Assembly (NCBI GenBank): GCA_021795795.1
Contig: JAJYPA010000424.1
Location: 1 to 7,302 of the forward strand
Length of the DNA stretch: 7,302 bases
Source of the DNA: Pseudomonadota bacterium
GTDB taxonomy: Bacteria; Pseudomonadota; Gammaproteobacteria; Halothiobacillales; Halothiobacillaceae
Direction: 5' to 3'
The notes under the pieces were generated by a model. It searched no databases. It saw only the letters and a list, made by a program, of their open reading frames with translations, and was not told the DNA's origin. Of this stretch, positions 1-4,186 are shown in pieces. Each line of letters begins with the position of its first letter. Positions within the stretch are counted from its first letter, which is position 1. The position numbers were made by a program, and so were the translations under genes.

Positions 1-507
1 TGATTTTCCAGACCCGGTAGTCCCCACAACAGCAGAATGGCGCGTGACCAACTTATTGATATTTACGAGCGAAGGAATCGACTCGGCGCTAGCAAGATGT
101 CCAACCGAAACAAAATCCTGCGGGTCGCCGGACCCGTAGATTGCAAGGAGATCGGCCTCAGTAACAATGTGAACACGATCATCAATTGTTGGATGCTGTG
201 AAATTCCACGCTCAAATCGACCTCCGCGTTGTCCCTCTCCGACCATTTGCACCTTGATCCAGCGATTACCATAAGCTTGCTGTTCTCGATCTTGTTCAGG
301 CGCCGCACCCGCACCAACTTGTGAAACCACTCCATAAAGGTCAACAAAGCCGAGGGGGATGCGAACAAAACTACCAACCTGCCCAATTCGATAGCCCTCA
401 CCGTGAACAAATCCAAGTCCGGTCACAGTCTCATTGCTCAACTCAACCGTGATGGTTGACCCGTAAACATCTTGAACTGTCCCGATGAATGTTGGGTCAC
501 GTCGCAT
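1..507 (-). CDS. herA: HerA-type ATPase/helicase, N-terminal part (partial, runs off window start)
   Basis: This is the N-terminal 169 codons of a HerA/FtsK-superfamily ATPase. HerA proteins form hexameric rings that pump or unwind DNA. In Sir2-HerA defence they assemble with the SIR2 NADase. The frame is open from ATG at 507 to base 1 without a stop. Its last eight residues are GTTGSGKS (residues 162-169), a perfect Walker A loop. Residues about 5-100 (starting MRRDPTFIGTVQDVYGSTIT) look like the small beta-rich HAS-barrel domain that precedes the HerA ATPase. Residues 130-160, with VSVGHLASAESIPSLVNINK, match the conserved lead-in to Walker A. The start is supported by a GAGGTGG ribosome site six bases upstream. 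The start lies inside the SIR2 gene (11-bp overlap), implying translational coupling. Walker B, the arginine finger and the C-terminus lie outside the window, so activity cannot be judged. Confidence 0.88.
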   Translation of the reverse strand, partial: MRRDPTFIGTVQDVYGSTITVELSNETVTGLGFVHGEGYRIGQVGSFVRIPLGFVDLYGVVSQVGAGAAPEQDREQQAYGNRWIKVQMVGEGQRGGRFERGISQHPTIDDRVHIVTEADLLAIYGSGDPQDFVSVGHLASAESIPSLVNINKLVTRHSAVVGTTGSGKS

Positions 508-1699
508 CTGTTCCCACCTCTTTGTCATCGGAACGCGACAACTGTTGAGCCAAGAACGCTCCAAAATACTTGAAATCCCCAAGTAGAAACTTGCAGTTAT
601 TCGCGACGGCACCATCGCTGGCAACACTAATGCCATGAAGAGGGTGCCCTGTCTGCGCATCTGCTCGCCAATCGCGTTCAGATGTACCGAGGACTGCACC
701 GTCCGACGCGAGGAGACTCAAATTTGGTGTCATACGCGCCTTGGCAAACGGACTAGCGTACTTAGCCCGAACGCCGCGCAGCAGACCAAAACAGATGGCG
801 GTTGGATTGCTACGGAGTCCATGCAGGATGACTTCGTTGAGGTGCTGATCGGCAAATGAGTAGCCACAGGTGACTAACACCGCTTGCCCTCTTGCCAGAA
901 ACGCTCTAAGTCGATCCAGCATTGCCAAGTACGGCATGCGCCGACTTTGATCGTACTTGAGGTGTGAGGGGTAGATCATCTGCCGGTCACCATCGGAATG
1001 CCCTTCTCGGCGAACCACCTCATCGTCGTTTGTGCGCCACCAATTTACTGACCCGTGTACTTTCCATAGGCGTGCCCACCTTGGTGGAAGCGCGTCATTT
1101 TCCATTGATGTGAGATCAAAAAATGCCTGTTTTGAACCGACGAAACCATCAAAATATGGGATCTTGTGTGCCTCTAATGCCTGCTCGACAAGCAAGTCAT
1201 AATTTGGCGTGAAGATCTCAATAGGATGTGCTCTTTGTATCCCACCGATCCATGTCGAAAGCTGATGGTATGGGGTATTCGATTGAGGCAGGTCAACACC
1301 CACCACACTCGTGGTAATTGAGCATATTTCCGCATCAAGTTTAGTCAGAATAGTCTTGTCCAATCCATCAATATTGCCCTCGCGCACAACATCCTGAAGG
1401 GCACGAACATGACTAAGAATGTCTTCGATGGTTGGGTTTTCTGGCGCACCGCCATTAAATCGATTCAGGAGTTTGGAATAACTAGTCTTGTACTCAACTG
1501 ACTCGTCCAGCTTACTGTTGACCAAATCAGTGAGGCCTCTTATGTCGGGTATAAGTGGCTTCGTTCCTGTGCCGTCAGGCATGCGTATCGAAACTGGACA
1601 ACCCGCACCAAGGAGAAAGGCGATCCGCATCTTATCCGGTGTGAGCGCTTGTTGTAGCAGCGTCGATTGCCTATATGGGCAATGAGTAGGGGTATTCAT
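497..1699 (-). CDS. SIR2-family NAD+-consuming defence protein (Sir2-HerA system)
   Basis: A 400-aa SIR2-like protein. In Sir2-HerA anti-phage systems this subunit hydrolyses NAD+, with a HerA ring as partner. Visible motifs: the nucleotide-binding GAG motif at residues 31-33 (LLGAGCPVS, where sirtuins have GAGxS); TPNYD at 164-168, matching the sirtuin NxD catalytic motif with Asn166 and Asp168; KVHGS at 213-217 with the presumed catalytic His215; and GYSFADQHLN at 279-288, the late Rossmann-fold motif. The C-terminal LLGDFKYFGAFL (372-383) resembles the ending of other defence SIR2 proteins. The zinc-binding CxxC pairs of classical deacetylase sirtuins are absent, favouring NADase over deacetylase activity. 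The chosen ATG at 1699 has a weak GGA seven bases upstream; Met24 is a less likely alternative. The downstream HerA frame overlaps by 11 bp. The start overlaps the stop of a decayed DUF2130 tail. Confidence 0.9.
   Translation of the reverse strand: MNTPTHCPYRQSTLLQQALTPDKMRIAFLLGAGCPVSIRMPDGTGTKPLIPDIRGLTDLVNSKLDESVEYKTSYSKLLNRFNGGAPENPTIEDILSHVRALQDVVREGNIDGLDKTILTKLDAEICSITTSVVGVDLPQSNTPYHQLSTWIGGIQRAHPIEIFTPNYDLLVEQALEAHKIPYFDGFVGSKQAFFDLTSMENDALPPRWARLWKVHGSVNWWRTNDDEVVRREGHSDGDRQMIYPSHLKYDQSRRMPYLAMLDRLRAFLARGQAVLVTCGYSFADQHLNEVILHGLRSNPTAICFGLLRGVRAKYASPFAKARMTPNLSLLASDGAVLGTSERDWRADAQTGHPLHGISVASDGAVANNCKFLLGDFKYFGAFLAQQLSRSDDKEVGTDAT
514..520 (-). promoter_or_regulatory. Ribosome binding site of herA
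   Basis: The minus strand reads GAGGTGG here, six bases before the ATG at 507. The site lies inside the last codons of the SIR2 gene, as in translationally coupled gene pairs. It supports the HerA start and the 11-bp overlap. Confidence 0.6.
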
Positions 1700-1886
1700 A
1701 AATTTTCCAAACCCTTTGTTGTGTTGCTCGGTTCCTCAAGTGCTTTCAATTCCAGCCCATCAATATTCTGCAACGACTTCCCCGCAATCCCCTGCAAGTC
1801 CCCAGACATCCCCACCGTCGCTTCCATCACCCTCTCGATCTGCTCCTCGCGCTTGGCCCATTACTTCATGATCGCCATGCGCTCTT
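1696..1886 (-). pseudogene. Decayed duplicate of the DUF2130 gene's 3' end
   Basis: The minus strand encodes a degraded copy of the last ~60 codons of the DUF2130 gene at 2655-3953. Bases 1761-1886 align without gaps to 2717-2842 at a constant offset of 956, with 109 of 126 bases identical by my count. Identity falls away towards 1731. The peptide reads ERMAIMK, a stop (TAA at 1861-1863), then WAKREEQIERVMEATVGM and onwards, against ERKAIMKQWAKREAQIERVM in the intact protein; the stop replaces a Gln codon. After that stop the frame stays open for 54 codons and ends at TGA 1696-1698, one base into the SIR2 ATG (ATGA overlap). Homology stops at the antitoxin's TAA (1885-1887). There is no sign of an independent start, so it is best read as a remnant left by recombination. 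Part of it may still serve as the SIR2 leader. Confidence 0.8.
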
Positions 1887-2214
1887 AACTCGCAACCCGT
1901 TCGTTTGCCGTAAACACCGCCTGAATATCACGCGTTGTTGCGCCGCTTGCGATGAGCGCACGCACGATTAAATCCAGTGAAACGGAAGGATCGCCCGCTT
2001 CAATTTTTGCAATGCGGGATTGGCTCGATTTCATGCGTTGCGCAAGGTCGATTTGCGAAAGTTTATGTTTGATGCGTGATTTTTTTACCGCGCTGATCAG
2101 TGAGAACTTGAGTGCAACAAGTTGCGCCTCTTCATCGTTTAATTGCAGAAAACCCTCCGCGTTGCCGACTGTCCAGCCTCCGGCTTTCAGGCGTTCCAAT
2201 TTGTCAGTCTTCAT
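1885..2214 (-). CDS. XRE-family antitoxin (HigA-like)
   Basis: A 109-aa helix-turn-helix protein starting MKTDKLERLKAGGWTVG. Antitoxins of this type bind and neutralise the partner RelE/HigB-like toxin and repress the shared promoter. The N-terminal part (residues 10-45, AGGWTVGNAEGFLQLNDEE) is typical of HigA-type antitoxins that follow Gp49-like toxins. The HTH covers about residues 52-87 (LSQIDLAQRMKSSQSRIAKI, then EAGDPSVSLDLIVRAL). The frame is open upstream to 2274, but those 20 residues overlap the end of the toxin gene. ATG at 2214 has an AAGGA ribosome site nine bases upstream and gives the expected family length. The toxin gene ends 16 bases before it, in the toxin-first order usual for HigBA. 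The toxin is frameshifted, so this may now be an orphan regulator. Confidence 0.85.
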   Translation of the reverse strand: MKTDKLERLKAGGWTVGNAEGFLQLNDEEAQLVALKFSLISAVKKSRIKHKLSQIDLAQRMKSSQSRIAKIEAGDPSVSLDLIVRALIASGATTRDIQAVFTANERVAS

Positions 2215-2223
2215 GGCATTTGT

Positions 2224-2228
2224 CCTTT
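2224..2228 (-). promoter_or_regulatory. Ribosome binding site of the antitoxin
   Basis: AAGGA on the minus strand, nine bases before ATG 2214. It decides for this start over the longer frame opening at 2274. Confidence 0.5.
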
Positions 2229-2230
2229 TG

Positions 2231-2553
2231 CTAAATTGATTGGTAGCGTTGCAGTCTCGCCTTGCAAGCGTCAATCACCGTCTGGGGCGTTTGGCTGGTG
2301 GTTTTGGCAAACACTTCAAGAATCACAATGGCTAACGTATCAACGTAATACACAATGCGCCAGATCGATTTTGGTCGGGGATGCGCAATTCATGACAACC
2401 GCGGCCGATAGTAGGCATTGGCCTTGAGTGCGGCAGCGAGATATTGATGCCCTCTTGCAAGTGTCGTAATAAAACGCCCACTTCAATTCTTGCCTCGACG
2501 GAAAACGGCGGCGTTTTGACTTCGCCATGCAGCCACGCCTGCGGTTTACGCAT
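2231..2553 (-). pseudogene. HigB/RelE-like (Gp49 family) toxin, frameshifted
   Basis: Two consecutive frames join into one toxin of the Gp49-like HigB family, ribosome-dependent mRNA-cleaving proteins. The first frame, from ATG 2553, reads MRKPQAWLHGEVKTPPFSVE and continues through SLPHSRPMPTIGRGCHELRI to about residue 63. Just before 2362 the minus strand has CGA TC TGG, one base short, and the product drifts to a stop near 2332. In the next frame the expected C-terminus follows: WRIVYYVDTLAIVILEVF, then a tail ending ARLQRYQSI and TAG at 2231-2233. The span is 323 bases. One restored base gives 107 aa, the usual length. A single one-base deletion is therefore the simplest explanation, real or a sequencing error. 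As written the gene lacks the WRIVYYVD core and C-terminus and should be inactive. Confidence 0.82.
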
Positions 2554-2617
2554 GCTTACAAATGCCCCTTGTGTATATGTCGATACTGACATATACACAA
2601 GGGGCATTTGTAAGCAT
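2552..2617. repeat. Perfect 30-bp inverted repeat with 6-base loop
   Basis: Bases 2552-2581 (beginning atgcttacaaatgcccc) are the exact reverse complement of 2588-2617, separated only by gatact. The palindrome lies between the DUF2130 stop (37 bases away) and the toxin gene. The first two bases of the toxin ATG (A and T) pair within the stem. No T-run follows it in either direction, so a classical Rho-independent terminator is unlikely. It could be an operator for the antitoxin, a small mobile or miniature element, or a recombination footprint. The 30/30 match is unusually long for chance. Confidence 0.9.
2572..2600 (-). promoter_or_regulatory. Possible toxin-antitoxin promoter inside the palindrome
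   Basis: On the minus strand TTGTGT (2595-2600) is followed after exactly 17 bases by TATACA (2572-2577). These are weak -35 and -10 boxes (3/6 and 4/6 matches to sigma-70 consensus). Transcription would begin about 15 bases before the toxin ATG. Because the region is palindromic, the same boxes exist on the plus strand pointing into DUF2130 antisense. Confidence 0.3.
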
Positions 2618-2654
2618 AATAGTCTTATCATCTCTGTTGCCATACCTGTTGCTC

Positions 2655-3953
2655 TCATTCCGCTGCATCCCCGGTGTTTGCTACAGGCGCTTCCAGTGCC
2701 TGAAGGCTCAGCCCCTCAATCTCCTGCAACGACTTCCCCGCTATACCCTGCAAGTCCCCATACATGCCCACCGTCGCCCCCATCACCCGCTCAATCTGCG
2801 CTTCGCGCTTGGCCCACTGCTTCATGATGGCCTTGCGCTCCTTGTCCAGGTCTTCCTGCATCGAGGAGAACGCTTCGACAATGGCCTCCACACGCTGCCG
2901 GAAACGCGGGCCGGTCAGGTATTGGTAAACCATCTCGGTCTTGGTTTGCTGACCTTCGGTGGCCTGCCGTGCAAGCGCGATCTCCAACAGCGACTGGCGA
3001 AGAATCATGGCCACTGGCAGTGCCGCGCGCGGGTGAGTGACCCAGATGCCTTCCACCATTTCAAAGGTTTCAATTCCTTTCGGCAATACCTGGCTGACGA
3101 TTACGGCGATTTCCGCTTTGGCGCTGCGCTGGTCTTCGCGCAATTTGGCCAGCCAACCGTCACTCCAGTTTTTGGTGCGTTTGGATTCCCACAGGATAAT
3201 GCCGCTAGGCTGGCTGCCGGTGCCGATTACACGGTGCAGCACATCCCCGCCGTATTCACCCTTGGGAACTGGCTCTATGGCGTCGAACGGGAATTTGCTG
3301 CGCAACAGGTTTTCAAGCTCTAGTTCCTGGACTTCACCCTGCAATTGTTGTGAACCCTGTTCGGCTCGGCGCTTGAGGTCCTCAATCTGTTTCTGCATCG
3401 CGGTAATGGTTTGCTCTTTCTCCATGACCTTGAGTTTCTGTTCGTCCTCGGCTTCTTTTTTGGCTTGTTGACGGGTAGCGTCGAGTCCTTCCTGTATGCG
3501 CTTTTCCACTGTGAGCTCCAATTCGCGCCTGGCGTCATCGAGCTCACGTTGCTTCCTGATCAACTCGGCCTGTACCTTTTGAGCCTCGGCCAGCTTTTCG
3601 TCGCGCATCCTGAGAACTTCCTGTAGCTCGACGAGCTCCCGCGCCTTACCGTCTAATTCGGCTGCAGCGGCGAGCTTAGCCTTTCTGGATTCTTCAGCAA
3701 TGACCCGTTCTCGCTCCGACTTGAGCTGCGCTGCTACCTGATCGGCCACCTGTTCGTCCAGCGTGCGTTTGGCCTCGGCGATCTGCTTTTCCTTTTCGCG
3801 CATAGCCTGTTCGCGCTGGGCGATGTCGTTGTCCTTCTGCGCCAGTTGTTGCTCGAACTGCCTGCGCGTGGCAGCGATCAACGGTGCCGCCAGGGACTCG
3901 GTGAGTTTGATTTCCGTTTTGCAGTTTGGGCAGATAATCGTTGGCTCTGTCAT
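2655..3953 (-). CDS. DUF2130 (COG4487-like) coiled-coil protein with nuclease-like C-terminal domain
   Basis: A 432-aa protein of the DUF2130 family; its biochemical function is not established to my knowledge. A short N-terminal CPNC (Cys8, Cys11) resembles half of a zinc ribbon. Residues about 26-208 are a long charged coiled coil rich in E, K, Q, R and A. The conserved domain follows: LENLLRSKFPFDAIEPVPKG, then GGDVLHRV (Asp237) and GIILWESKRTKNW (Glu256, Lys258), then LREDQRSAKAEIAVIVSQ. The D...ExK spacing after a hydrophobic strand is what PD-(D/E)XK nucleases show, so a DNA-cleaving or DNA-binding role is my inference. A second helical region (about 360-410) precedes a low-complexity tail. 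Start: GTG at 3965 is possible, but ATG 3953 has TGAGG six bases upstream and is preferred. The end of this gene is duplicated in decayed form at 1696-1886. Confidence 0.85.
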   Translation of the reverse strand: MTEPTIICPNCKTEIKLTESLAAPLIAATRRQFEQQLAQKDNDIAQREQAMREKEKQIAEAKRTLDEQVADQVAAQLKSERERVIAEESRKAKLAAAAELDGKARELVELQEVLRMRDEKLAEAQKVQAELIRKQRELDDARRELELTVEKRIQEGLDATRQQAKKEAEDEQKLKVMEKEQTITAMQKQIEDLKRRAEQGSQQLQGEVQELELENLLRSKFPFDAIEPVPKGEYGGDVLHRVIGTGSQPSGIILWESKRTKNWSDGWLAKLREDQRSAKAEIAVIVSQVLPKGIETFEMVEGIWVTHPRAALPVAMILRQSLLEIALARQATEGQQTKTEMVYQYLTGPRFRQRVEAIVEAFSSMQEDLDKERKAIMKQWAKREAQIERVMGATVGMYGDLQGIAGKSLQEIEGLSLQALEAPVANTGDAAE

Positions 3954-3959
3954 GAATAG

Positions 3960-3964
3960 CCTCA
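3960..3964 (-). promoter_or_regulatory. Ribosome binding site of the DUF2130 gene
   Basis: TGAGG on the minus strand, six bases before ATG 3953, favours that start over the in-frame GTG at 3965. The TGA in it is also the stop of the mini-ORF upstream, consistent with coupled translation. Confidence 0.5.
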
Positions 3965-4092
3965 CTTATCGTCACACTTATCGCAGGAAAGGCGATAGTC
4001 GTCGATATCGCGCTGTCCTCCCTTGCCAATCTCCATCACTTTGCCAATGCCGACAAATTATCACCGATAACGGACAATTGTTTGTCACTCAT
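3962..4092 (-). CDS. Small ORF pair with TGATG overlap, or one frameshifted ~42-aa gene
   Basis: ATG at 4092 has a good ribosome site (GGGAG, seven bases upstream) and opens an 18-residue frame, MSDKQLSVIGDNLSALAK, ending at TGA 4036-4038. That stop overlaps an ATG at 4036 (TGATG). The second frame runs 24 residues, contains GKGGQRDIDDYRLSCDKCDDK-like sequence (a hydrophilic peptide with CxxC) and stops at 3962-3964, eight bases before the DUF2130 ATG. Either these are two coupled leader peptides, or a one-base change split a single small protein of about 42 residues with a CxxC near its end. I do not recognise the family. The ribosome site and the tight packing between stop and next start argue for a real or recently real gene; the short length argues for caution. 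Confidence 0.38.
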
Positions 4093-4099
4093 TTTTTCA

Positions 4100-4104
4100 C
4101 TCCC
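4100..4104 (-). promoter_or_regulatory. Ribosome binding site of the small ORF
   Basis: GGGAG on the minus strand (within GAGGGAG), seven bases before ATG 4092. This is one of the stronger Shine-Dalgarno matches in the window and the main reason to treat the mini-ORF as translated. Confidence 0.4.
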
Positions 4105-4186
4105 TCGATATGGCCAGATTTTCCGGGGTGTAACTGACAACTATTGTCTACTCACTGCTTTACCAGGCGTACCCCTCTGCGGCTAG

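Noticed and set aside
63..416. 117-codon minus-strand open frame
   Set aside because: It lies in another frame within the HerA N-terminus. The HerA frame has a ribosome site, domain-like sequence and Walker A; this one has none.
2552..2617. Palindrome as a Rho-independent terminator of DUF2130
   Set aside because: The stem is not GC-rich throughout and is not followed by a T-run on either strand.
2562..3323. 253-codon plus-strand open frame
   Set aside because: It is antisense to DUF2130. Its first residues merely mirror the palindrome.
3694..4029. 111-codon minus-strand frame overlapping the DUF2130 start
   Set aside because: It runs out of frame through the coiled-coil coding region, has arginine- and glycine-rich shadow composition and no ribosome site.
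4073..4148. Two GACAA-(3 or 4 bases)-TTGTC motifs (4073-4086 and 4136-4148) as operators
   Set aside because: Five-base arms are too short to distinguish from chance, and no promoter could be placed confidently next to them.
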